NCBI GenBank assembly: GCA_000171835.1
Contig: ABHC01000023.1
Span: 46,414 to 110,413 of the forward strand
Direction: 5' to 3'
DNA length: 64,000 nt
From: an alpha proteobacterium BAL199
GTDB taxonomy: Bacteria > Pseudomonadota > Alphaproteobacteria > Thalassobaculales > Thalassobaculaceae
Of this stretch, positions 46,806 to 55,531 are shown piece after piece (position 1 is the first letter of the stretch; each line of letters opens with the position of its first letter). Below the pieces are notes generated by a model that did no database searches, was not told the DNA's origin, and saw only the letters and a program-made list of their open reading frames with translations. The translations under genes were made by a program, and so were the position numbers.

Positions 46806-47984
46806 ATGAGTGATGCGTACATTCTGACGTCGGAATCGGTTGGCCCGGGCCATCCGGACAAGATTGCCGACCAGATTTCAGACGCCGTGCTCGACGCGCT
46901 GCTGACCCAGGACCGCAACAGCCGGGTGGCGTGCGAGACGCTGGTGAACACCGGCCTGATTCTGATGGCCGGCGAGATCACCACCACCGCGTCAGTCGAC
47001 TACGCGCAGGTCGCGCGCGATGTCGTGCTGGACATCGGGTACGACGACAGCCGCCTCGGCTTTGACGGCGCCAGCGCCGCCGTGCTGGTGGCGCTGGACA
47101 AGCAGTCGCCCGACATTGCGATGGGCGTGAACGAGGGTTCAGGCCTCGATCTCGATAAGGGGGCCGGCGATCAGGGTCTGATGTTCGGCTACGCCTGCCG
47201 GGAGACCGAAGAGTTGATGCCGATGCCGATCATGCTGGCGCACCGGCTGACCCGCCAGCAGAACGAGGTGAGGCGCAGCGGTGCGCTGCCATGGTTGCGG
47301 CCGGACGCTAAGGCCCAGGTGTCGATCCGTTACGAGAACGACAAGCCGGCGGCGATCGATACCGTCGTGCTGTCGACCCAGCACGCCGAGGACGTCGATC
47401 ACGCCACCCTGACCGAGGCGGTGATCGAGGAGATCGTGAAGCCGGTGGTGCCTGCGGCGATGATCTCCGGCGACACCAAGTACCTGATCAACCCGACCGG
47501 CCGGTTCGTCGTCGGCGGCCCGCACGGCGACTGCGGCCTGACCGGACGCAAGATCATCGTCGACACCTACGGCGGCATCGGCCGGCACGGCGGCGGCGCG
47601 TTCTCCGGCAAGGATCCCTCCAAGGTCGACCGCTCGGCCGCCTATGCGGCGCGCTACGTCGCCAAGAACGTGGTCGCGTCGGGATTGGCCGATGTCTGCG
47701 AGGTGCAGGTCAGCTACGCCATCGGCGTTGCACAGCCGACCAGCATCCATGTGAATACCCAGGGCACGGCCAGGGTGCCGGAGCGGCGGATCGAGCAGCT
47801 GATTCGCGAGCAGTTCGACCTGCGGCCGAAGGGCATCATCCAGATGCTCGACCTGTTGCGCCCGATCTACCGGCAGACCGCCAGCAATGGGCATTTCGGC
47901 CGGTCCGAGGCGGAACTGACGTGGGAGCGCACCGACAAGGCGTCGACCCTGGCCGCTGCCCTGGATCGCGACGCTGCCGACTGA
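46806..47984 (+). CDS. metK2: Second S-adenosylmethionine synthetase, linked to betaine genes
   Basis: 392 residues with intact ATP and metal motifs ([45 protein letters not shown]). The wording of several segments ([57 protein letters not shown]) follows the beta/gammaproteobacterial MetK type and differs clearly from the resident copy at 35 kb. GGAG lies just upstream of the ATG. It lies 63 bp after sdmt, and its job is probably to supply three SAM per betaine made under salt stress. Confidence 0.92.
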   Translation: MSDAYILTSESVGPGHPDKIADQISDAVLDALLTQDRNSRVACETLVNTGLILMAGEITTTASVDYAQVARDVVLDIGYDDSRLGFDGASAAVLVALDKQSPDIAMGVNEGSGLDLDKGAGDQGLMFGYACRETEELMPMPIMLAHRLTRQQNEVRRSGALPWLRPDAKAQVSIRYENDKPAAIDTVVLSTQHAEDVDHATLTEAVIEEIVKPVVPAAMISGDTKYLINPTGRFVVGGPHGDCGLTGRKIIVDTYGGIGRHGGGAFSGKDPSKVDRSAAYAARYVAKNVVASGLADVCEVQVSYAIGVAQPTSIHVNTQGTARVPERRIEQLIREQFDLRPKGIIQMLDLLRPIYRQTASNGHFGRSEAELTWERTDKASTLAAALDRDAAD

Positions 47985-48052
47985 TCGGATTGCCGCGACC
48001 GGGACCAGCAGGCGTGCTTGTCGGCCCCGGCGTCGCCGCGTAGGCTCGCCGC

Positions 48053-50098
48053 GTGAAACACGGGCGAAAAACGGCATGGTTCGGGGCCGGGGCGGCGATG
48101 ACCGCCCCGGCGTCGGCGTTTGCCCAGAGCGCTGCCGATACGGTTCCGGGCGGCACGGATGTCGTCACCATCATGGTGCTCGGCGGCTTCACGGTCCTGC
48201 TGGCGTTGCTGTACGCCCGCCAGATCAAGAAGACCGCGGACGCGGAACGTGCCTTGGCCACCGAGCGCGCGACGGTACAGGAACTGGAGCGGTCGCTGCC
48301 GGCCCGGTTGCAGGAGCACGAACGCTCGATCCTGGAAGGCGTTGCGGTTCCGGTGTGGCGGCGCAGGCCCGACGGCACCCTCGGTTACGGCAACGCTCCG
48401 GCCATGCCGCTGTATCCGGAACTGGAGAAAGTCGGTCCGCTGGCCGAGCGGGCAATTCATGTCGGTCGTGCCCAGAGCGAGAGCCGCAACATGGTGGTGC
48501 ACGGCGACCGGCGCCTGGTCGACGTCACCGAGACCCCGGCGGCGGATGGTGGCACGGTCGGGACCGCCCGCGACCTCACGGCACTCGAACAGCTTCAGTC
48601 GGAACTCGCGCGCCACGTCGATGCGCATGCCGACGTGCTGGAGACCCTGCGGACTGCGGTCGCGATCTTCGGCCCCGACAAGCGTCTGATCTTCGCCAAC
48701 ACCGCGTTCGGCCGCTTGTGGTCGGTGGACGCCGACCTGCTGGAGCGTGACCCCACCCTGACCGAGGTGCTGGAGCGGGCGCGCGAGAACCGGCGGCTGC
48801 CGGAACAGTCCGACTTCCGCGCGTGGCGCGACGACTTCAACCGGCTATTCACAACCTTGATTGGCAGCCACGAGGAACTGCTGTTCCTGCCGGACGACAC
48901 GACGGTGCGTATGGCGGTGACCTCGCACCCGTTTGGCGGCCTTCTCATGGTCTTCGAGGACGTCACCGACCGCCTGACCTTGGAGCGGTCCTACAACACC
49001 CTGACGGCGGTCCAGCAGGAGACGTTGGACAATCTGTACGACGGAATCGCCGCGTTCGGTGCCGATGGCAGGCTCAAGCTGATCAATCCGACGTACCGGC
49101 ATCAGTGGGGTTTGCCGGACGACTTCGGTGACGACGAACCACATGTCGGCCTGGTGCTGGAAGCGATGCGGCTGAAGTTCGGTGAGGAGGACCGTTGGCC
49201 CTCCGTGAAGGCAGAATGGGTGACTCGACTGGCAGAACGGGTGCCGCGCTCTGGGCGGATCGAGCAGAGCGACGGCCGGGTGCTGGACTATGGCGTCGTC
49301 CCCCTGCCGGACGGCGCCTCCCTTCTCAGCTTCCGTGACGTGACCGACACCTTGGCGGTGCAGCGCGCCCTGCAAGAGCGTACCGAAGCGCTGGAGATGG
49401 CCGACCGGCTGAAGAGCGAGTTCCTGGCCAACGTCTCCTATGAACTGCGGACCCCGCTGAACGCGATTATCGGATTTTCAGAGATCCTGGAGCAGGAATA
49501 CGCCGGGCCGATGAACGACCGGCAGAAGGAGTATGCCCGGGCGATTCTTCAGTCCTCCAACCGCTTGGTCCGTCTGGTCAACGACATCCTCGACCTCGCT
49601 TCGATCGAAGCCGGGTATCTGGAACTGGAGCGCATCGAGGTCGATCCGTTGCGATTGATCGAGGCGGTCGAGGGGCTGGGCCGCGAACGGGCGCGGGCCC
49701 GGCGGATCGATTTCTCTGTGCGGATCGATGGCACGGTTGCCCCGATCATGGTGGACGAGCGCCGGTTGACCCAGGCGTTGTACAACCTCGTCTCCAACGC
49801 CTTCGCGTTCACGCCCGACGGCGGACGCGTGCTGGTCACGGTGGAAGACGACGATGACATGGTTCTGTTCCGGGTGGCTGACACCGGCGTCGGCATCGCG
49901 CTGGAGGACCAGGGTCGGGTGTTCGACCGGTTCGAGCGCGCCGGTCGCGATGCCGGCGCCGGGTTGGGGCTGGCGCTCGTCAAATCACTGGTCGAACTGC
50001 ACCACGGAACGGTTGAGCTGCTGTCGGAGCCGGGACACGGTACCGAGGTGATCTGCCGCATTCCGCGGTCTGGTCGATGGAACGCCGGCGTACCGTGA
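48053..50098 (+). CDS. divL: DivL-like sensor kinase with tyrosine in the H-box
   Basis: 681 residues: an N-terminal hydrophobic stretch and a membrane segment (VVTIMVLGGFTVLLALLYAR, about 38-57), PAS-type domains (about 100-400), then HisKA and HATPase. The H-box reads FLANVSYELRTPLNAIIGF, so the phospho-accepting histidine is Tyr463 (codon TAT at 49439-49441). This is the hallmark of DivL, the Caulobacter cell-cycle protein that acts on CckA and DivK. N-box, DTGVGI and GAGLGLALVKSL are intact. GTG start. Overlaps tsaE. Confidence 0.85.
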   Translation: MKHGRKTAWFGAGAAMTAPASAFAQSAADTVPGGTDVVTIMVLGGFTVLLALLYARQIKKTADAERALATERATVQELERSLPARLQEHERSILEGVAVPVWRRRPDGTLGYGNAPAMPLYPELEKVGPLAERAIHVGRAQSESRNMVVHGDRRLVDVTETPAADGGTVGTARDLTALEQLQSELARHVDAHADVLETLRTAVAIFGPDKRLIFANTAFGRLWSVDADLLERDPTLTEVLERARENRRLPEQSDFRAWRDDFNRLFTTLIGSHEELLFLPDDTTVRMAVTSHPFGGLLMVFEDVTDRLTLERSYNTLTAVQQETLDNLYDGIAAFGADGRLKLINPTYRHQWGLPDDFGDDEPHVGLVLEAMRLKFGEEDRWPSVKAEWVTRLAERVPRSGRIEQSDGRVLDYGVVPLPDGASLLSFRDVTDTLAVQRALQERTEALEMADRLKSEFLANVSYELRTPLNAIIGFSEILEQEYAGPMNDRQKEYARAILQSSNRLVRLVNDILDLASIEAGYLELERIEVDPLRLIEAVEGLGRERARARRIDFSVRIDGTVAPIMVDERRLTQALYNLVSNAFAFTPDGGRVLVTVEDDDDMVLFRVADTGVGIALEDQGRVFDRFERAGRDAGAGLGLALVKSLVELHHGTVELLSEPGHGTEVICRIPRSGRWNAGVP

Positions 50099-50562
50099 CG
50101 ATCGTCGATCTGCCTGATCTGGCAGCGACCGAACGGCTGGCCGGGCGAATCGCCGCACTTGCTCGACCGGGCGAAGCGGTGCTGCTGTCCGGCCCGCTCG
50201 GCGCCGGCAAAAGCGCGTTTGCCCGGGCGTTCGTGCGGGCCTGGGTCGATGATCCGGCGGCCGAAGTGCCGAGCCCGACTTTCACCCTGGTCCAGCCTTA
50301 TGACGGCCCGCGCGGTGCGGTCTGGCACTGTGATCTGTATCGGCTCGGTGATCCGGAGGAACTCCAGGAGTTGGGAATCGACCAGGGTTTCGCCGAAGCC
50401 GTGATGCTGGTGGAATGGCCGGACCGGCTCGGCCCTTGGCTTCCGCCCGATCGTCTCGAACTCGCCATCGAAATATGCGAACAAGCGGAAGACGCGCGCA
50501 GGGCGATGCTCGCAGCCTTCGGGGTCTGGAGTGCGCGGATGGACGAGTTGGCCGATGCCTGA
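50077..50562 (+). CDS. tsaE: tRNA threonylcarbamoyladenosine biosynthesis ATPase TsaE
   Basis: 161 residues. P-loop LLSGPLGAGKSAFARAFVRA near residue 40, then VPSPTFTLVQPYDG and HCDLYRLGDPEELQELGID, which are specific to TsaE (YjeE). It powers the TsaB-TsaD complex. The ATG at 50077 lies inside the divL end; a GTG at 50095 overlapping the divL stop as GTGA is an equally good start and would remove six residues. Confidence 0.92.
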   Translation: MERRRTVTIVDLPDLAATERLAGRIAALARPGEAVLLSGPLGAGKSAFARAFVRAWVDDPAAEVPSPTFTLVQPYDGPRGAVWHCDLYRLGDPEELQELGIDQGFAEAVMLVEWPDRLGPWLPPDRLELAIEICEQAEDARRAMLAAFGVWSARMDELADA

Positions 50563-51637
50563 CGCAAAGCAGGGTGGTGGTGTGACGACGGCAATGGCGG
50601 CTAATGCCGGGGCGCAAGAAGCAGACAGGCGCGCGGCTCGATTGCGGCGATTCCTGGAGTCCGCCGGCTGGGGTGATGCGGAGCGTCAGCCGTTGGCGCG
50701 CGATGCCTCGTTCCGGTCCTATGACCGCCTGATCCGAAGCAGCGAACGGGCGGTGCTGATGGACGCGCCACCGGACAAGGGCGAGGACGTACGGCCGTTC
50801 CTTGCAGTCGCCGCCCAATTGCACCGCTACGGTTACAGCGCGCCGCGGATCGTCGCGGAGGACCGCACCGACGGCTTCCTGCTGCTGGAGGACCTCGGCG
50901 ACATCACCTACACCCGCGCGCTTGGAGCCGGCGCCGAAGAGGTCATGCTCTACGCCCGCGCCACCGATCTGCTGATCGACCTGCACCGCCGGACCGGCGC
51001 GCTCGGCTATGACGTGCCGCCATATTCCGACGACAAGCTGGTCGCCGAAGCGGCGCTGCCACTGGACTGGTACTTCCCGTTGGTGCTCGGCCGCGAACTC
51101 GATCAGGCGGAACGCGCAAGCTATGAGGCGGCGTGGCGCGATGCCCTTGCGGTCTTGCGCGGCGCACCGGATACCTTGGTTCTGCGGGACTTCCATGTTG
51201 ATAACTTGATGGTGCTGCCGGGCCGTCCGGGGATCGCCGCGTGCGGTCTGCTCGACTTCCAGGACGCGGTCGAAGGTCCGGTGACCTACGACCTCGCCTC
51301 GCTGCTGCAGGACTCCCGGCGCGATCTGGCGCCCGGCCTGGAAGACACGCTGCTCGACCGCTACCGCGCGGCGACGCCGATCGCCGATCCGGTGGCCTTC
51401 GACCGCAGTTACTACGGGTTCGGTGCCCAGCGCGGCCTCAAGGTGTTCGGCATCTTCGGCCGGCAGTCGGCGCTGTACGACAATCCACGCTATCTGCACC
51501 ACATCCCGCGGATCTGGCGGCACGTTGAGCGCGATTTGATCCTGGCCGGCCTGGACGACGTCCGCGCCTGGCTCGACACCCACATCCCGACCGACTCCCG
51601 GGTGCAGCCGGCCCCCGAGGTTCGGCGTCCGACGTGA
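50555..51637 (+). CDS. amgK: N-acetylmuramate/N-acetylglucosamine kinase AmgK
   Basis: Phosphorylates recovered cell-wall sugars at the anomeric carbon in the peptidoglycan recycling shortcut. 360 residues, aminoglycoside-phosphotransferase fold. DGFLLLEDLGD, the catalytic loop LVLRDFHVDNLMVL (about residue 213) and the metal motif GLLDFQDAVEGPVTYDLASL are present. The ATG at 50555 overlaps the tsaE stop (ATGCCTGA); later starts up to 50597 are possible. The next gene, murU, performs the following step. Confidence 0.85.
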   Translation: MPDAKQGGGVTTAMAANAGAQEADRRAARLRRFLESAGWGDAERQPLARDASFRSYDRLIRSSERAVLMDAPPDKGEDVRPFLAVAAQLHRYGYSAPRIVAEDRTDGFLLLEDLGDITYTRALGAGAEEVMLYARATDLLIDLHRRTGALGYDVPPYSDDKLVAEAALPLDWYFPLVLGRELDQAERASYEAAWRDALAVLRGAPDTLVLRDFHVDNLMVLPGRPGIAACGLLDFQDAVEGPVTYDLASLLQDSRRDLAPGLEDTLLDRYRAATPIADPVAFDRSYYGFGAQRGLKVFGIFGRQSALYDNPRYLHHIPRIWRHVERDLILAGLDDVRAWLDTHIPTDSRVQPAPEVRRPT

Positions 51638-51674
51638 TACTGTTGCCATCCCATCCGACCGAGCCGACCACGAC

Positions 51675-52439
51675 ATGCATCTGCAAGGCCTGAAGAAACG
51701 TTCATCCTGGGTCCCCGACACCGCCATGGTGCTGGCGGCGGGTCACGGCACCCGCATGGCGCCGTTGACCGATACCTGTCCGAAGCCGCTCATCGAGGTG
51801 GCGGGCCAGTCGACCCTGGACCGGATACTGGACAAGCTGACCACCGCCGGCGTACCGCGCGTGATCGTCAACGCCCATCACCTGGCCGACCAGGTCGAGT
51901 CCCATCTGGCGAGCCGAACCGATCCAGCGGTCACAGTGATCCGGGAGGCCGAGGTCCTGGAGACCGGTGGCGGGGTTAGGAACGCCTTGCCGCATTTCAA
52001 CGATCAGCCGGTCTTCGTGATCAACGGCGACAGCCTCTGGCTGGACGGATTGCGGGACTCCCTGCACCGTTTTTCCGAGATCTGGAACGGCGATGAGATG
52101 GATGTCCTGCTGCTGCTGTACCCGTTCGCTCGGGTCCTGAGCTGGCACGGGCTCGGCGACTACATGATGGACCCCGACGGCCGGTTGACCCGCAAGCCGG
52201 AAAGCCACGTCGCGCCCTATGCATACATGGGCGTGTCGATCCTGCACCCGCGGATCTTCGCCGATGCCCCGCACGGGGCGTTCTCGCTGAACCGGATCTA
52301 CGACAAGGCCGAGGAGGCCGGCCGTCTGTTCGGTGCGGTGCATGACGGGCTCTGGTACCACATCTCCACCCCGGCCGACCTGGAGGAGGCCAACCGGCGC
52401 TTCTCTCAGGGTCACGTGCCGGACACACCTTACGTTTGA
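51675..52439 (+). CDS. murU: N-acetylmuramate alpha-1-phosphate uridylyltransferase MurU
   Basis: Converts MurNAc-1-phosphate to UDP-MurNAc, bypassing de novo synthesis and thus the fosfomycin target MurA. 254 residues. The nucleotidyltransferase signature is MVLAAGHGTRMAPLTDTCPK with the KPL lysine, followed by VIREAEVLETGGGVRNALPH and FVINGDSLWLDG. 37 bp after amgK. Its stop overlaps the addB start. Confidence 0.9.
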   Translation: MHLQGLKKRSSWVPDTAMVLAAGHGTRMAPLTDTCPKPLIEVAGQSTLDRILDKLTTAGVPRVIVNAHHLADQVESHLASRTDPAVTVIREAEVLETGGGVRNALPHFNDQPVFVINGDSLWLDGLRDSLHRFSEIWNGDEMDVLLLLYPFARVLSWHGLGDYMMDPDGRLTRKPESHVAPYAYMGVSILHPRIFADAPHGAFSLNRIYDKAEEAGRLFGAVHDGLWYHISTPADLEEANRRFSQGHVPDTPYV

Positions 52440-55400
52440 GGGCCGTGGACGGGGGCCGCATCTACTCGATACCGGTCGGCGTGCCATTCCTGGACGCGCT
52501 GGCCCTGGGACTGTGGGCCGCCGTTGGCGAAGACCCCCTGGCGCTGGCGCGGGCGACGGTGCTGCTGCCGACCCAGCGCGCGGTACGCTCGGCCGCCGAG
52601 GCCTTTCTGCGGCTTGGCGACGGCCGGCCAATGCTGCTGCCGACGTTGCAGGCGATCGCCGACGTCGACGAGCAGGAACTTGACCTGGCCCATGGCGACG
52701 ATGCCGGAGTAGCGGCGGCGCTCGACCTGCCGCCGGCAATCCCGGCGCTGCGCCGCCAGTTGTTGCTGGCCCGCCTGGTTCTGGCCTACGCCGACCGGCT
52801 TGAGGCTGACGGGGTCGCTGCTCCGCGCTCGCCCGAGCAGGCGGTCCGGCTGGCGGCGGCCCTGGCCGGGCTGATCGACCAGGTACAGGCCGAAGGGCTG
52901 GCGTTCGAGGCGCTGACCGGGCTGGTGCCGTCGGAGTATGCCGAGCATTGGGGGCTCACCCTGCGGTTCCTGACCATCGTCACCGAGCTCTGGCCGAAAT
53001 GGCTGGAGGAACAGGGGGCGGTCGATCCGGTGGTGCGCCGCGACGCCCTGATGCGAGCCCGCGCCACGGCCTGGCAGGCCGCGCCACCGTCCGATCCGGT
53101 GATCATCGCTGGCTCGACCGGGTCGGTGCCGGCGACCGCCGGCCTGATGACGGCGGTCCTCGGCCTGCCGCAGGGCACGCTGGTTCTGCCGGGCTTGGAC
53201 CAGGATTCCGACGACAGTGTCTGGGCGAGCGTCGGTACCGATGCCGCACACCCCCAGCACGGGCTGCACCGGCTGCTGGTCGGACTTGGGATTCCGCGCG
53301 GCGATGTCGGTCTCTGGCCGGGAGCGGCGACCTTCGTGCCGGCCACCGCCGCACGGGCGCGGATGCTGCGCGAGGCGATGCGTCCGGCGGCCACCACCGA
53401 GGCTTGGCGAATGCTGGCGACGAGGCCGTCGGAACCGGACGCCCCAGCGACCGGCGCGTTCGACGGCATCCGGCGGCTGGAGGCACCCAGTCCGCGCGAG
53501 GAGGCTGGTGCCATTGCCATGCTGATGCGCGAGGTGCTGGAGACCCCCGGCCGCACCGCTGCCCTGGTGACGCCGGATCGCAGTCTGGCGCGTCGAGTGG
53601 CCAGCGAGCTGGAGCGCTGGGACCTGACGGTTGACGATTCCGCCGGCCGACCGCTGGCCGAAAGCGCGCCGGCGGCGTTCCTGCGCCTAATCGGCGATCT
53701 GGCGGCCGAACAGGCCGCCCCGGTTCCGCTGCTGGCCGCGCTGAAGCACCCCCTGGCGGCCGGCGGCCAGGCGCCGGATGCCTTTCGCCGGATGGTGCGG
53801 CGGCTGGAGCGGTTGGTGCTGCGCGGACCGCGTCCGGCGCCGGGATTCACCGGGTTGCGGCGGGCGGTTGAGGTCCTGGAGGACAAGCACGCCGAGGCGC
53901 GCGCCGGGTTGCTGGTCTGGGTCGACGGTCTCGCCGGCCGCCTCGGTCCGTTGCTCGATACGCTGAACCGGCCGGCGGTTGCCGCGACCGAGATGGCCGA
54001 TGCGCACGCCCGCGCCGCCGAAGCGCTGGCGCAGAGCGACCAGCAGAGCGGGGCCGACCGACTGTGGCGCGGCGATGCCGGCGAAGCACTCGCCCGGTTG
54101 TTTGACGAGATGCGCGACGCCCTCGACGCGCTGGAGCCGGTTCCCGGCCGGGCGTGGCCGGGACTGTTCGAGGCGCTGCTGGAAAGCCGGGTGGTCCGTC
54201 CGCGTTGGGGGGCGCATCCGCGCCTGCACATTCTGGGTGCTCTGGAGGCCCGCCTGCAGCGGTTCGACCGGGTGATCCTCGGCGGGTTGAATGAGGGCAC
54301 CTGGCCGGCCGATCCCGCGCCGGACCCGTGGATGAGCCGGCCGATGCGGCGGGATTTCGGCCTGCCGGCGCCGGAACGGCGGATCGGTCTCGCCGCCCAC
54401 GATGTATCCATGGCGTTCGGCGCGCCGGAGGTGGTGCTGACCCGCGCGACCCGGGTCGAGGGCACGCCGACCGTGCCGTCGCGCTGGCTGCTGCGGCTGG
54501 AAACCGTGGCGCGCGCCCTGGGAGCCGAGGCGGAGTTCCGGTCGGATCCGGCGCCGGTGGCTTGGCATGGGCAACTCGATCGTCCGGCCAGCGTCGAACC
54601 GGGAAAGGCGCCGCTGCCATGCCCGCCGGTGCATGTCCGGCCGCGCACCCTGTCGGTCACCCGCATCGACACCTGGCTGCGCGATCCCTACTCGATCTAT
54701 GCGTCGCGAATCCTGGACCTGCGGGCGCTGGATGACCTGGACTCCGATCCGAACGCCGCCGAGCGCGGCAACGCGATCCACAACGCGCTCGACGCGTTCG
54801 TCGCCGCCTACCCACGCGACCTGCCGCCGGACCCGCTGCAGCGCCTGCTGGAGTACGGTCAGGCCAGTTTCGCCGACCATCTGGACCGGCCGGGCGTGTG
54901 GGCGTTCTGGTGGCCGCGCTTCGAGCGGGTGGCCGCCTGGTTCGTCGAGGTCGAGCGTGACCGCCGCCGCGGCCTGTCGGCCACCGTCACCGAACAGAAG
55001 GGTCGGCTGGCGGTTCCGGGCCCGGCCGGGGACTTCACCCTGACCGGCATCGCCGACCGGATCGACCGGATGGGAGACGGCACCTACGCCATCGTCGACT
55101 ACAAGACGGGCGGCTATCCCTCGAAGAACGACCTCAAGAACGGGGCGGCGCCGCAGCTGCCGCTGGAGGCATTGATCCTGGCCGGTGGCGGCTTCCCGGA
55201 CCTGCCGGTGGCCCCGGTGTCGTCCCTGGCCTACTGGCGGGTCGGCGGCGGCGATCCGCCGGGGGCGATCGACGCGGTGGAGTCCGGTGTCGCCGAACTG
55301 GTCGCCGAGGCCGAGGCTGGGCTACGCACCCTGATCGCCACCTTTGACGATGAGCAGACCCCGTATCACTCGGTCCCGGACGCAGGCCGCAAGCCGCGCT

Positions 55401-55462
55401 TCAACGACTACGCCCACCTCGCCCGGATCGGCGAATGGGCGGCGGGTGACGAGGATGGTTGA
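52436..55462 (+). CDS. addB: Double-strand break repair protein AddB
   Basis: Helicase-like and nuclease subunit of the alphaproteobacterial AddAB complex that processes double-strand ends for RecA. 1008 residues. The N-terminal LLPTQRAVRSAAEAFLRL and later GSTGSVPATAGLM and LGGLNEGTWPADPAPDPWMS are AddB features. The C-terminal RecB-type nuclease core is ERGNAIHNALD followed by YAIVDYKTGGYPS near residue 885. The start is a TTG overlapping the murU stop; a GTG at 52445 is an alternative. addA follows after 69 bp. Confidence 0.93.
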   Translation: MRAVDGGRIYSIPVGVPFLDALALGLWAAVGEDPLALARATVLLPTQRAVRSAAEAFLRLGDGRPMLLPTLQAIADVDEQELDLAHGDDAGVAAALDLPPAIPALRRQLLLARLVLAYADRLEADGVAAPRSPEQAVRLAAALAGLIDQVQAEGLAFEALTGLVPSEYAEHWGLTLRFLTIVTELWPKWLEEQGAVDPVVRRDALMRARATAWQAAPPSDPVIIAGSTGSVPATAGLMTAVLGLPQGTLVLPGLDQDSDDSVWASVGTDAAHPQHGLHRLLVGLGIPRGDVGLWPGAATFVPATAARARMLREAMRPAATTEAWRMLATRPSEPDAPATGAFDGIRRLEAPSPREEAGAIAMLMREVLETPGRTAALVTPDRSLARRVASELERWDLTVDDSAGRPLAESAPAAFLRLIGDLAAEQAAPVPLLAALKHPLAAGGQAPDAFRRMVRRLERLVLRGPRPAPGFTGLRRAVEVLEDKHAEARAGLLVWVDGLAGRLGPLLDTLNRPAVAATEMADAHARAAEALAQSDQQSGADRLWRGDAGEALARLFDEMRDALDALEPVPGRAWPGLFEALLESRVVRPRWGAHPRLHILGALEARLQRFDRVILGGLNEGTWPADPAPDPWMSRPMRRDFGLPAPERRIGLAAHDVSMAFGAPEVVLTRATRVEGTPTVPSRWLLRLETVARALGAEAEFRSDPAPVAWHGQLDRPASVEPGKAPLPCPPVHVRPRTLSVTRIDTWLRDPYSIYASRILDLRALDDLDSDPNAAERGNAIHNALDAFVAAYPRDLPPDPLQRLLEYGQASFADHLDRPGVWAFWWPRFERVAAWFVEVERDRRRGLSATVTEQKGRLAVPGPAGDFTLTGIADRIDRMGDGTYAIVDYKTGGYPSKNDLKNGAAPQLPLEALILAGGGFPDLPVAPVSSLAYWRVGGGDPPGAIDAVESGVAELVAEAEAGLRTLIATFDDEQTPYHSVPDAGRKPRFNDYAHLARIGEWAAGDEDG

Positions 55463-55531
55463 GGTGGTCATTTCGGTATCGAATTGGTTGAGTGTCGGTG
55501 ACCGTGTGCCCCATTCAGACGGAGGGCAGTC

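Noticed and set aside
52786..54672. 628-codon minus-strand open frame
   Set aside because: Antisense shadow of addB, Ser/Arg/Pro-rich and low in complexity.
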